A DNA stretch of 64,000 nucleotides from the NCBI GenBank assembly GCA_944474755.1, contig OX104114.1:81888623-81952622 (forward strand), given 5' to 3'. A program made the position numbers and the translations under genes. Shown here one piece after another: positions 39,101 through 54,100 of this stretch (the stretch's first letter is position 1; the number at the start of each line of letters is the position of its first letter). The notes beneath the pieces were generated by a model. That model ran no database searches and had not been told where the DNA came from. It saw nothing but the letters and a program-made list of their open reading frames with translations. Origin of the DNA: Limnoperna fortunei. Taxonomy: Eukaryota > Mollusca > Bivalvia > Mytilida > Modiolidae.

Positions 39101-42100
39101 AGTGACCAGTTTGGAAAACCAGGAGGAGGTGCACCCAACAGAACAGGTTCAGGTAGGTTTCTATATTGTAGAGTTACTTCCCTTTCTCAGTGACCAAAAA
39201 TCTAATGATCTGAACATTTTATCACCTTTGATTCCATTCAGGCATCTGTTTGTGTAAATCTTATTTCTTGTGGCTTTTCATTGGTGTTAGATTTTTTTCT
39301 CATTCTTATTTTTTTAAATTTATTCTTTGTCATCTTTATTTATTTTGAGTTTTTTCAAGTATCTGCCATCATCAGTGTTATTACTTCTGCAGAATTATTC
39401 TAGACTGGACATTAAAGTTTTACACAGAATTTCCTACTTTTATTTATCATTATATCTTTATTCTTCATATTCTTCTGTTTGTATTAACATTCATTATTTA
39501 GTCTTTTTCAGTTCAGTTTTCTCCAGTATTACTTTTCTTCCTGTTCATCTATCTGCCAGAGTAGACTCCCCTTTGTGACAATCTTTTTAATCTGAATTAT
39601 TTGATTTAATGAATTCTGGGTGGCACTGTTCTTCAAAGGAAACTGTGAAACCTCTTGTTATTGATGTAATATATGTGTTTTTTAAATGTGATAAAACATA
39701 TATTTCCAGTGATCTCCCCTTGTTATTAATGAAATCTACCATAAAGACTTCAATATTGTGTATACAAATTAAACACGATTCCATACATATAACACAACTG
39801 GACATTTCAAAAACAACATAAATACAACATGATGTTTTCTATTTTTCTGTGCCTTTTGTCTTCTTTATTCCTTCTGTTAAGGTCTCTGACCAGGTGCTCC
39901 ATCTTTATTACTACAGAAGGTCAGTCTCTCACCAGGAGCTCCTGCATCTTTAATCCATAAAAACAGTTTTTTATTTATTTCTGTTTCTGTTACACTTTGC
40001 TTGTTATGACTGTTATATCTTTTGCTAATCTGTTTCTTCTTTTCTTTTTTCTATTTCTCTCTTTTCTTCACTCTTTCTATCGTACACACGTATAGGCAGA
40101 ATAATAACCAGGCTTAAAATGTACCACACATATAACGCTCTAGAATTAATGAGGATACAGGCCAGACGTAAGTCTTCTTTCTCGTTTTATTTGCCAGTTG
40201 TGATCTACCTTTCTGATAGTATTTTTTTGTTTTTCATTCTCTCATTCAAGTATTGATACTGTGTATGTATATTTACACTTCACCTCTTTTTAGGATGTAT
40301 GACAGGGTATGTGATCAATACATCATGTATCCTGTAGTTAATTCTAAAATTTATAAATTTTTACAATAAATAATATAAACAGTTCTGATATAATTGTTAT
40401 TCATTGTTTTCAGACTCCTTCACAGAAAGAAGAGAGGTAATGTTAAAATAGTTGATAAGATATATATACCATGTAAAGAGTATTAAAGTAAAAAGACATT
40501 CAGATGATGAACAGCAATCTAGGACTGTTACTTTATATATGTGATCAATCATGTAATGATTACAGGGCACAAAATCAATATATTATGATTAAATTATGAT
40601 TAATTTTTTTTTAAAAAAAGGTGGATTAAATATATATTATTGATTATTATTACATGAACAAATGTGTGACTTATTAGGAATAGCCCAAGTTTGTATAACA
40701 ATTATTTTTTTCCTTGTACGTAACATTCAATGAAAATCTTATGAAAAAAAAATATGAAATACAATATCCTACAAAGATTATCTCCATTAGTTAAATAAAA
40801 TTTTACAATACAAATTAACATACTTTTAGAATTTAATTGATAACATTTAGGTGTATAAACATTTCTTTTTTTCTCAAACAATAGAAAGACAAGACAACTC
40901 CTAAAAGAGTAAGTTCTGCCTGCATTTGAAAATAATAAATATAGTCATTAAACATTCGCTTGGATAAGAACACTTATTTATTACTAATGGTATATATGTA
41001 ATATTTTTAACAGACAAATTTTAATATATATATTAAAATATATTTTCCAAAAAATTAAATTGATTTATTGTTTAATGCTAAAAAAGATCTTTCTAAAAGA
41101 ATTTATGAGGACTTTTTTTGCATGCAGACATATCTTGAATTAACGATAAATATATTAAACCTTTTTTTGCTTGTTCAGTCATCCAAGAAATCTAGCACTA
41201 CTACTTCCAAGAAATCAAGTGCTGCTACAACAAAAACTAGTCCCTCTGATAAACTAAGCGTTGTGTCTCTGTCTGGTGGCACATCTTTGTCTTCGGTAAG
41301 ACTGATAATGAAGCATGAGTTTGAAACTCATAATATGCATGAGATGGTTCTCATACAACTAAATTCAATAGATTGATCTAACCTAACATTTGACTAAAAA
41401 TGTTCATCAATAGTGTCTGATGTATTTATAATATTAATAGTTTTCATAGAAACAACTTCCCTAATAACTGAGTTGCCTCTCTTTGAATACCTCATTGTGG
41501 ACATGCTCTTTGCAAACTGTTGATTTTAAACAAATAAGCTAACTTTGGCTAATTTGAATAAAAATAGTCTGAAGTATGTTATAGTTATATTATTATCAAA
41601 TTTACAGGTAAGTCATGAAAGTTGAATAAAAATCATGATGTATAAGCTAATAAAATAATGCCATAATCAGTACAGTTCTGTTAAGTGGTGACAAAATTGA
41701 AATTCTCTGGCAGTACAATTTTTTTAAAATATATTTTCTTTGGTTAAATCTAAATTAAATAAAAACTGACTGATTTAAGCAGTGAAATTTGAAGAAAAAT
41801 TGTGGAAATCCAAAACCACACACATTGTTTGGTTTTGTCTAAGAATGTTTACAGGTAAATATCATCTTTTTTCTATCTTTTCTTTCTCTTCTTCATCATT
41901 CACTCTGTCATTCAGAAGGACACATGGGATCCATGGGGACAAGGGGCCGGGAATCCAGACCGGGATGAAGAAGGACGGGTCAAACCACGTCAGAAGAAAA
42001 AGGTGAAACTCACAAATCAATGTTGTTTTCTAGTAATAAAGGGTTGGGAATACATTTCAGCGTAATTAACAATATGGAAACCTAGCAAGGGTTAGGCTGA

Positions 42101-45100
42101 CTACTGAGATTTTTTACAGAGTGTTTTGATTATTTCACATTTGTTTAACATCATGCAGTAGGTTGTTTTAATTTTAAACCTTTGTTTGTGGAAACAGTCA
42201 TGTGATAACTCTAAGGAAACTAAATGAAATACTTAATTTTGCATGAAATGAATGAGACCTTCAATTTTTGGAATCCTTAATTAAAACATTTGTACTATCA
42301 GTTGATAAGTTGGCATGCTGTAAAGGAAGCTTTGTATTATATTAACTTTTAACATTGATGGGCACTATATGTAAATACTGGTATTCATCGTCATTAGGCG
42401 TCTAATGGTATATATATTCATTTTGATTGAATGATTTTTGTATGTGATTGTAAGATCCAGTGAACATTAAAAAAAACTGTTACGTATTTTTGTGTGATAT
42501 GCAGATGCCAGTCATGCCACATATTTTTTGTAAAGAGTAGATAACTTTTTCTGTGCAAAAGGGAGGTAACTTTGGTTGAATTACTGTTCATATGTTTATT
42601 ATTAGCAATTTGTGAGATGTTTTTCTTTTTTGTTTCCAGTCAAATTTTAATGGTCCTTTTATACACAAATCTACAAAATACAATGATCCAAATAATGTAA
42701 AAACCAAGGAAAATAGAGCTCTTATCACAAATCTCAACCGTGATGTTAGGATCTCCACTGGACGCTACAGTCCTTGGGGGAAGGGAGCTGGAAATCCTGA
42801 GAGGGACAGACAGGGCAATGTAAAGGGGAGGAAAAATACTCTTGATAAAAACAAGGTGAAATGTTGTTCTTGTGAACCTGTTGTCTGCCTCTTATACTGT
42901 CATTTTTATTGTAAAAAAAATTGTTGAGTTTGGTTTTGGATGAATGAAAGAAACAGATAATTTTAGACATGCTTTTATCCAAAAATAGATAATAGATATA
43001 CATTTGTATCTGCTTCAAAATATTGAGTAAATAAGTGTTAAAGTCTGCACTTTCAGACTTGCATGTACATGTACATCGTGCTGCACAAATATCTGTCAAA
43101 CTATCAATTAAGGAAGCAGAGTTCATAGTATGTAAATTAAGTTCAAATTTGTAATTCATGAAGTTTCAAATTAATTTCAAGTATTAGAAATATTTATTAT
43201 TAATATATAATTAATTATATACTTATTTTATTTATCATATTTTTAATGTTTTAGAAGCTTGTAAAAAAAAAAATAATTGTGCAATAATATAACTTTTGAA
43301 TAACATTTAAAATAATGTTTGTTTACACAAACCTAGCCTCAGGATGTTGTTGATTTGGATACAAAAATGAAAAAGAAAATGCCTCAGAAGCAAGTCGTCC
43401 CTGATAGAAATACCTCTCCTATAGTCAGTATAAATCGTGACAATAAAATTTACTGGTCAGATAACGCAGATTCCCCACGGTGGGGACATGGCATAGGAAA
43501 TCCACAGAGAGATGAAGACGGCAGAATCCCACCCAGGCAGATCATGCTAGAAAAGAAAAAGGTGAAATGCCTTAACATGTGATTTCTCCTTTTCTTTTCT
43601 ATTTTAAAATTTCCTTTTCTCTTGATATTAAGATAAAAATGAAAAGTTATATAGTAGTGCAATAATTGAGTGTAAATTTTTGTTTAAAATGAATGACACA
43701 GGACAAGTTCAATGTTTATACATTTTATAAATGGTCAATTTTCTTTTTGGTCTAAAATTAATTGTACATGTACAATGTAAGTAATACTCTGTTGTAATTA
43801 GTTTGTAAAAAGATTATTCATAAAAAAATTTGATTAAATTATTTAGTTTGGGTCGCTAGAGAGGAGAGAAGCAACTCCAGAAACTAACTTAAACAGGGAC
43901 ACTAGAATGCCACTCAGATCAGAAAGTCCCTGGGGGAAGGGCACAGGAAATCCACAGTGGGATAGTGATGGAAATGTCCTTACTAAGAAATCTATGACCC
44001 TTGACACAAAGAAGGTGATGTAACAGCACCATGTTTATGTATTTCACCTTTGCCCCTCAGTTTTTCTGTTGTCTTATGGCTCCACATGCCCCTTTTTTAG
44101 ATTCTTTATGCTAATAAAGCCTGCTATGGTATTGCATGTTTTAATTAAGTCAACACCAAGATCGAAAACAGTTTTTTTACAATGGTGAGAAATTGTGATA
44201 AAATTTAGTTTTTCTCTGTTCTGAACAACATTGTTTTCCTTTTTCAAAGAAGTGAACTCTGACTTCCAAATTTTTTCATTTTTTCCTTTTTTATGGCTTG
44301 AATAATTAAGATCCTAATTCTTGTAATTAGCCAACAGACATAGCTGGGCCTAGTACAGAAAAGAAGAAAAAGGCAACCTATGATCCTACTCTTGGACTAA
44401 TTGTATCCCCTCGGAGAAACCAAACACCAGAAATAAAACTTCATTCTAATCGATCAATGCCCAGCAATAATGGAGAATTTAGTCCTTGGGGTAAAGGTGC
44501 AGGAAATCCCCAACGTGATGAAATGGGCAACATCCCAAGAAAACCTACAACACTAATCAAAAATAAGGTGATAGCACTTAAAATCTTATTTGAATATTAA
44601 ATTTTTCTGTATCAAATGTCAATCCTTGTCAAATTGCTTTGAAAATTAATTGTAGTAAAACTGAAGTATTCATTTTCTAAAGAAAGATATGATTTTTTTT
44701 ATTTAAATGTCTCAAAAATATATTTTAAAAAAAAAACCAAGATTCTCTCTGAAAACAAACCACACAATAATTTTTATCTAAATGTATTATCCAATTTTGA
44801 ATTTGTAGAAAATGCTATTTTTAATACTTAATTTCTAAAACATTTTTGCTTACATAAATCATTTTTTAAATCCAGCCTGTGGATACTTCATATGGTCCCA
44901 GAAGGCCATATGAGCCCTCAGCTCTGGCGTATGGCAGCAACTCAAATTCTGATGAGGGTGAGGGACAGATTAGTCCAGATAATACTCTCAATCTGGACCA
45001 AGATACTAGGATGCCAGAAAAAAGAGTTAGTAGCCCCTGGGGAAAAGGGGCTGGAAACCCAAATAGAAACCCTGATGGTTCTGTCCTTCCAAAAACAACA

Positions 45101-48100
45101 ACTCTGGACAAAAACAAGGTTATTCATGCACAAACTGAAATCTCTCTAACTTTATTCTAATATCTCACCTTTCTGACACAGCGTAACTTATGTCAGTAAA
45201 ATCTATAATGTTCACATCAGTCACTCTATGAAGAATAGGCTTATTACTTTGTTATACTAGGTTTTTGACAACAACCATTATTGCTCATCTGAACTCATTG
45301 AACTAGCCACTTATTAATAGTGCATGTGCATGATTTCTGATAGTTAATACTTCATATTATTTATATTTCTGGAAAGAATTATAAAGGTTACCGTTGTGGA
45401 ACTGATATAAATATTTTATTATAATATTTCTTGTGAGTATATCTATTGTGTTCCACCTATTGACTTTACTTACTACGGATGTTTTATTTTTTTCAAATTC
45501 AAGTCCATTATTTTCCAATACATTTTATTAATGTATTCATTTTACTAATTTTTTTGCAAGTTCCTATCATTGTTATTTGTTCTCTCACATTTAAAATTGC
45601 TCTTGCTAGCATGTATTATAGTTTTTTATTGTTTCCTTGTTTGTTGTTGTATCATACAATAATTATAGCATAATCAATTGCACAGGGTGAGTATTGAAAA
45701 TGTGATCATGAATACCCTAAAATGCATCAAATTAAACAAGCTGTGGAACTTGTTCTGCGTACAAATTAAATCTGAATGTTTTTTGGCATGAGTGATAATA
45801 CTTTCAACATTCACTATGTGCAATTGATTACCCTGTTTATTACACTGACGAATATTTAATATGTCGTCAGAAACTAGGGAAATATTTTTATATATTCTTT
45901 GGAAATAGATTGTTTGGTATAATTACTTTTTGTGTTTTTCATAAACCTTTAAAAATAAAGTCTGAAATTAAAATTATTTTTTTAGTAGCATAATAAACAC
46001 TATTTTTGTTCATTTTCTCACATTTCGTAAGCTTTTATACCATACTATAGTTATGTATAAGTGTTTTTAATATCTGGTATACATGCAGCCAGTTGACAAT
46101 GTTGGACCTAGTACAGAGAAGAAAAAGAAACAATATGATCCAAGAGCAGGTGGTGTTATTGTTTCTCCAAGAAGAAATCAAACCCCACCTATAAAATTAA
46201 ATCTTGATCGTAATCTTCCATCCCATGATGAAAATTACACTCCATGGGGTAAAGGTGCTGGAAATCCAGAACGGGACGATGATGGATACATTGCACGAAA
46301 AACTTCGACACTGGATTCATCAAGGGTGATTACTGTGCATGTTCACACCCAATAGGGTTCTGTTATAATGTCCAGCATTTATGTTATAACTAAGTTACTG
46401 CACTGTTTTCTTTTAGTTGTTTTTTTCTGATACTTTTTTTTCTCTTTAAAATGTCAGATTTCTGTGCGATTTCTGTGCCTTTTCTAGTTGTAAATTTTGT
46501 TTGTACATTACATTGATTTCAGCTTCGTTTATTTAAACTCTACTTTAATGTGTGTAGTACTAGTACTTCATAAAATGTATTTTTTGGATATACTGTTTAT
46601 AAGCTTATATATTTTGAGTAATCTCCCTTTATTAAGTTTTAGGAATTCCCCAGGTGTACTGTTCTTAATTTTTTTAAAGTATATATTGTATTAAGAAAAA
46701 CGTTAAAAAATAATTGTGTTGATATTATTTTTTTATTGAACATAGAAATATTTGAGTATTTCAAAATTATGAAATTTTTGAAATTTAAGAACAGGGAAAA
46801 AATAGCATTAAAACATGTATTTTATATTGATGAATGGGTAAACAGCCAGTTGATAGTGGACCAAAGGAAAAGAAAAAAGTTCTGTTTGACCCTTTGTCTG
46901 GAAACCAGCCATCTGCAAGAGGGAACCAGACACCTGACATTAAATTGAATGTTAATAGACCGCTACCTAGCAACACAGGGGATTATGATCCTTGGGGTAA
47001 AGGAGCTGGAAATCCAACATATGACGAAACAGGAAACACTGTCCGGAAAACGTCAACACTGAACAGCACAAGGGTGAATACAGCACACTTGCATGATTGT
47101 AAAACAATGTGTTACAAACAAAAACCAAGGTCATTTGCAAAAATAAATTGTGAATTGACATTTGTGAAAAATGGGAAAATATGTGTTCAGCAGTATGATA
47201 TTTTAAATAAGTCAAATTCTGCTTTAATTCAATTTAATTCAAGATAATATTTTGTTGTTCATTGGCTTTTTTTCATTTTTCTTTTTTTTTTTTTTTTTTT
47301 TTGTTAATTTAACATTGCATTTACATAGTTATTACCAGTCATTTAAGATTAGAAAGATATCTTTAAAAAAAAATTTATTTGCTTTTTATCAGTTCTGATA
47401 ATATTTAATAAAATACATGTGTTATTTGTGAAAACTTACTACAAATACTGTTACAATTTCAACAGTTTTAATATGTTTAAACATGTTCCTGAATTTTTAC
47501 TGTACACATAAGAGACTGAACTAAATTGAATTGCTTTTATCAGCCACCAGATGGCATTAACGACAAGAGTAGTGAACCAATAAGAAGGCCTAAACCTATG
47601 ACAGATTTGTCATTCATGATGAACAGAAATCGAACCCAGAACTTGACACCAGACCCTAACACGAACAGTGATATGAAAGGGGAGCAAGATTCTAGCCCCT
47701 GGGGTAAAGGTGCAGGAAACCCAATATATGACACTGATGGGAATGTTGTTAGACACTCAACAACATTGACCCTTGACCCCAGAAAGGTAAAGGAATCACC
47801 ATTGCACAAAATGTGATGATCAGTATACCATACTTGTTGTAAATGTTTTCTCCTTTGTATAGTCAACACATGAGTAACCTCCCTTTTGCATGAATTGATT
47901 ATGAGCTGTATTCAGTCACATGTTTATTGTATTTCTGTTATTACTGTGTATTTTATGTTGATTTTATCACCAGTGTAGATGTTATAACAGAGATCTGATA
48001 GAGCGGTGTCTTTTATATGCAGTATATACATGTAATTGTAAAAAAGATATATTTTAAATGACCAATGTTTGGTATGTTTTCACTGTCTCATATTACAACA

Positions 48101-51100
48101 AATACAATGTCTATTTTCACACCACAAACTGTTTGGAATGTTATTTCAACATGCTTGACCAGTTATCTCCCCTTTTTACAGGTAAAGAGTTTCTACATTT
48201 TTTACGACAAGGTCATGTACTTATCGGGTATATACCAGTATTATATTTCATACATTGATTGTATTTTAGCATCTAGTGGATGATTTCATTGTCTGTATGA
48301 TATTTTGGTATACACAAGTCGGGCTAATAACCCGTAACTGTGTTTGAAAGGAAAATTAATATGCATGAATGTAAGGTATTGAATGCATGAAAACAAATGG
48401 AGGAAATTTGATAGTTTTTGTTACTATAGTATAAATGTTCTAAGGATTACAAACAATACATTTTTGGGGTGAACATGTGGTATATTTTATAATGGGGGAC
48501 TTCTATAATGGCTATAGCCAGCAGGAGGATAGGTACTCCAATGGGTATGTTCCTAGCTATCATGCAGACAAAGAACCTAAATATATTCCTGGCTATAGCT
48601 ACACATCTAGGGAGCCACAGGTGAGTTTGTAGATTGGCCAGATAATCTGAAATGTTTTAATGGGTTACTTAGTTTTTTTTATAATAGAATGTCCAGAAAT
48701 AATTGTGAAAATGTTGGTACATACATATTTAATACTGGCAGTAATTTTAATTATATACAAACTGTAATTGGTAGTTCAATGTAAAAAGTGAGTATTAGTG
48801 ATTACAGGACTTATCTTCCTCTGGCATATACACATGGGCATACATCATGTTTTCCTTGTTAAAACATTTGTTATGTTCTGTATCCATTAGTACAAAGACT
48901 GGCCCATGTTTGTTCATATATTGTCATGTAGATAGAAAAGCTAAATTTGAGATAAATATGTAAAACAAATACATGAAAAATACATAAAGCAGATATATTT
49001 ATACATTAAAATTTACTCATTTTTTGTACATCATGTATAGATAGATGAATAAGAAGACAAAGAACTGAGTAAGAGTAAGGGTAAGAAGAGGGGATAATAA
49101 TTGGTACCATAGCAACCATTTTCACATACCACTTTACATCATTTCTATTCTCTTTCTATCTTAGCTTTCCTACCTATTTCTTGTTGATTATCTATATTTT
49201 ATGAGTCATTTGAGTGATCAATATTTTGTTTATTGTATTTTAGCCCATGCCTAGTTTAGAGTCACCAAGAAGAGGTAATTGGACAGGTTAATATTGCTTG
49301 GCTAACAACTCTGAAATAAAACTGTCATAGGAGGGTTTTATGACCTTTTTTGGAATATTTCAATCAACTCTTTAGGACAGTGTAAATACTGGATATTTGT
49401 GACAATTTAATTTTGAAATTTAAATGGAAGATTGTTTTATATGTATACATTTTTGTGAAAAGTTATCCACTTTAGGGTATTCTATCTGTAGATTTTGTTC
49501 CAGGATTAAGTCTTGAATTAAATTGTAATTTTCATGATTTATCTTCTATGCAAAATCTATAGTTCCAGAAAAATAATGACAGTTTTGTTTCTTAGCTTAT
49601 TTCTGGCTTTTGCTAATAGCATGATGAACTCAAAAACAATCTTATAACAATAATTAATTATTATATAATTAATTTATAATTATTGTAATATAATTATCAG
49701 CTTATAACATTCTCCTTATAGAGATTACCTGGTATAATATTCCTTTATACCTAGTGCTATCCTTGACTTGGTTTAAGGGAAAAGAATTGTTTAGGATTTA
49801 TTTTTTATTTTTTAATCTTTTTGTTTTGGTTGGGGGTTTGGGGGGGGGTTAAGGGGTTAAATTACTTCCTTTTTCTTAGGCTTCTTTTAAGTTTCTGTTG
49901 GAGGTGGTAGCTTTTATTCTTTAATCTTTTCCTTAATTTCCATTTTTACCTTAAATTGATTAACCTGCTCTGCTTCTGCTTCTTCTCTACTGCATGGAAC
50001 CTCAGTTCAAAATTCAATATCAGCTGAAATCTCAGTTTATTAGACAAATACAAACTATGTGCTTCCACAACAGACTAATATTGTCAGTTGAAAAATGATT
50101 GTTTGTTTGTTTAAATTGTGTTTAATGCTACTTTCAGCAATTTTTTAACTACTTCTTGGCATCCAGTTTTTAATGGGGAGGAAGTCTGAGTACCTGGAGA
50201 AAACCCTCAACCTTTGGCGGGAAAACTGGCAATCCTTGTCATTAAGATTGGAGTTGAGTACAGTAAGACTCAAACACTGAGTGTTCACAGACCACGTGAT
50301 CAATAGTAGACTAACTACCTTAACCACTTGGCCACCAACAATCCCTATAAAAAATTTTTAAAAATATGAACTTTTTGATAAATACAGGGGCTTATAAATT
50401 AGTTGACAATGTTTTTTATCTTCATCATTATCATGCAAATAAAAAAAATGTTTAAATGTGTTTAAAGTTTTTGTATATGGAGTAATTTTGTATGACTGAT
50501 TGATTACAGCACCACCTACATACAGAAATGATCTATACAGAGACAACATAGGCAGATCTATTCCAAACGCTGAAAGGATGACACAAGTTAACAGGGAGGT
50601 GCTACCATTGTACCACCCCTTCGGCCGTTCAGGTGGAGGTGCTCCATTAAAAGACAGACAAGGCAAAATTGTCACACAAATTCAGGGAAATTTGTTGATG
50701 GAGGTAAAAATCTTTTGGATTTTTTTCAGACCTGCTTTTCAGGATTGCTTTATAGTAGACACATGCATTCAGGGCTATGGAAATTATGTCTTGTATGTGC
50801 AAATAATAAACAAAATTATCTTTGCATGGTGATTAATGATGTTAATTCGGTTTTTATTAGCCTGAGTTTAATACTAAATTGTAATCTAAAAATGTTTTTC
50901 TACTACTGTTCAAATTGTCATGAACTACTGTTGTGTAGAATGATGTACATGGAACAAAATGGGTTGCTTAACCCTACATTGAGTAATATTTCAGATATAT
51001 TCAGAAATAATTTGCATTAATTTTCAATATTAAACTGAATAAAACTACCAGTACTTTGTTTGAAGAAATTAAATTTGGATTCTAACTTTTCAGGTGCAAT

Positions 51101-54100
51101 AGGTTAGTTAATCAAATTTTGAAAAAGTAAACTTGTAATGTGAATTGGTTATGAGTAAATACATGTATGACACTAAATCACAGTAACTTAGCATAGTAAT
51201 TGTTTTCTAAATCCTTATCAGTGCTAAAATTAGAAGCTTATCGTATTTTTAGTGACAAATAATAAAGCTTCAACCTAAAAAACAAATGTATCACATTGAT
51301 ATATAAATACTTCCACAAAATATTTCTTTGGAACTAAAATTAGTTGGTGTTCTTTCTGTTTGTGACATATAAATTATGCTAGAGTAACTTCCCTTTCCAG
51401 CCTGCAATTCAACATGAAAAATTTAACTATCTCAAGTAGATAAGTGTTGTACTGAATCAGATATTGTCATAGAATCTATATTCTCTTTGCTGTAACAAGG
51501 AAAATTTTAGCAAAATCTTTTATTTTATTTTTATTGATAAAACCAGTCCCTACAATACACAGATTATAACTATCATTGTTGTGGAAAGAATTTTGGCAAC
51601 AAAGAATTAAAATTTAAAATAAAAATTAGCCAATGTTTATATTTGCTATTGCGAGATAACCTTTGTATTTCATGGCTACACCAGTAATATGTAATGTTAA
51701 ACCTGCTTTGTAGCAAATCCTGCCAAAAGTGTGTTAATTTGAGTAGACAGCTTTATTTTTTATCACGATTTAATCCTTTTAGTACTATTGTATTTGCAGA
51801 ATTATAAATATGGGGATGTAAGTACAGGGAGACAAACCATCATTGTATTGACCTTGCTAGTAACATGCACTTTAACCTCTTTTTTAAATTATGTTACAGA
51901 AGCTATATTTTGTCCATATTTTTGTATCAATCCAACTTTTCGAATTTTATTTTTGTTAAAGGTTGTTTGTATTGTTTGAGATTTTTTAACTTCTCAAAAT
52001 TTATTTAAATCTGATGCAGAATTTGTTCTTTTGAAATCTATTACAATTATAATTATTGCTTTAACAGAAATAACAAATAAAACGCTGATTGTGCTTAAAA
52101 AATCATGGTTTTAAATATGGACAAAATATACATTTTATTTCTTAATAGAAAAATCCTTTTTTATCATAATACATTATGAATTTATTCTAATAGCATGAAA
52201 ATTAGCTGAATATAAATACGGCCTATTTTTTGTAGAGCTTTAAACCTTTCCTCCTAATACTCCTCCATCTATCACTAAGGAAGCAGGCAGATTTATGCAT
52301 AATCAATGCAGTTGCATTAAAGTTTTTTTATATAGCTGTCAGTTCTATGTATCCGTAAAGTGTACCTTATCTTGGGTTTGATGCTTTTAAGTATATGCTT
52401 GCAGTAGTTTGCGGATGATATAGTTCTTGGTGTAATATTTATCTTATTTCTGGGGGTTTTTTTTAGCTCCATGTACCATGCTATATTTATCAAATTACAT
52501 AATACATAACAGACTTTCAACCCAAGCAATGACATGGTTGACAGGGTTTTTTTTATTTCACCTAGGTTTGGGCTGGGGATTAACTAAGTATACTTTAAGG
52601 TACAGGTGCAGATGGAGATTTGAAAATCCACCCTAACTGATTGTACATATCAAATGTTTATAAAAGTTAACACAAGAATATTAAAGTGACATCTAAGGAC
52701 ATAAAATGTATTTGTTCTTCTTCCTCTCCCATTGTGAATGACAGACAATCACACTTAATTCTAACATTCCTATCAACTAATTAACACCTTTTATTTTCAG
52801 TGCATGACACAGTTTCATTTATCATATTTTACAATATGATTTACTTCCTCATTGTTGGATCAGAAAAGATTTAGGGGCATTGATATTTTAAATCATTTAA
52901 ACTACCCAATTATTATCTGTCAATGGAAATGCTACCTTTTCATATATTTTGCAAAGGTTAAAAAGAGTCCCTTTTGGGCCAAACACCTGTATTACCCTAT
53001 ACATACTTTTACTTTTATTTATTCCTATACCGACTTGCAACTTGTAACACAGTAGTCTAAATTGTTAATTCAATTTAAATTCTAAAGAAGGGGAAATGAT
53101 TTAAACTGTTTTAAACAGAAAGGTTGTACCTGATGTGTGAGTGGATAGAATGGTTTGTGTTTAATGCCAAATATGAGTGTTATTGCAATAAACTTCAAAA
53201 ACAAAATAACTCCTTCTTCCAGTTAAAAATAAATAAAATTTAAAAGAATTTTATATCAGTGAACCACACTTACCATTTGTAATGATAAGCTAAACGTTAG
53301 AACTGATACAGTCATAAAGATTATAAAAATCCCTTCCAAGAAGATAAATATCTTTATTAGGCAACAGAATATATAGCCGTGTGTTATTGCTTTTCAAGCT
53401 CAGGCCTTATGTTGTATGTGTCTTGTTTTAGTTACAGTATGTTAAGCTATATTATTACCATTAGTTTTCAGGTTGAGTCTCATGTGTTGATATTTATTAG
53501 TTTTTATTGAAAAGTCATATATTCTTATTTTTCTTCTGTTGCCTTTAACTGAGGAATTATATCTTAAAGGGAGGTAACAACTGCACTTCCTGTTTGTAAA
53601 ACTATTCTGACCTTACAAACTTTTACCTTGTCATATTTCTTAATTATAATCATTGTTACTGGATCTTAAAACTGCATATAAAAGACACCAGTTTTACGTT
53701 AAAACAAACACTATCTGGCTGATGTAGTTCTTATTTAATCTTTTTTTGCAAAGCTGCTCCAGTCAATATGACCATTTGCTAAATACCAATTTTACTTTAA
53801 AATTATAAAGTTGTTTCATTTTGTGATGGGACATGATGATGTCCTGTTTCTGGAAGAGCAAGGGAAAGATGTATGCTTTCCAATTTAGTTTACAGAGGAC
53901 CAAAGTTGTCATAATTTGTAAGCTATATACGTAAGACACATTCAGAACAGTTTTACAAAATCATTAATATTTAAGACTCAGGACTTAAAATAGACAAGAT
54001 GAAAGACTTTCAATATCCCTTGCTCTTCTGAAGGCAGGAAACAAGCTTCTCCCATATAAGGCAAATAAATTTTATTGTCATATTTTAGAGTCGGTCATAA

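Noticed and set aside
39887..39960. Two short similar stretches (CTGACCAGGTGCTCCATCTT / CTCACCAGGAGCTCCTGCAT)
   Set aside because: Looks like a two-copy local duplication in the intron; no phase-compatible splice pair and no GGGAP motif.
48182..48283. Open segment after CCTTTTTACAG reading VKSFYIFYDK and then hydrophobic text to TGA
   Set aside because: Acceptor is good but composition differs from the protein and the donor gtcatg is weak. A terminal exon closing an array-only transcript is possible; not enough support.
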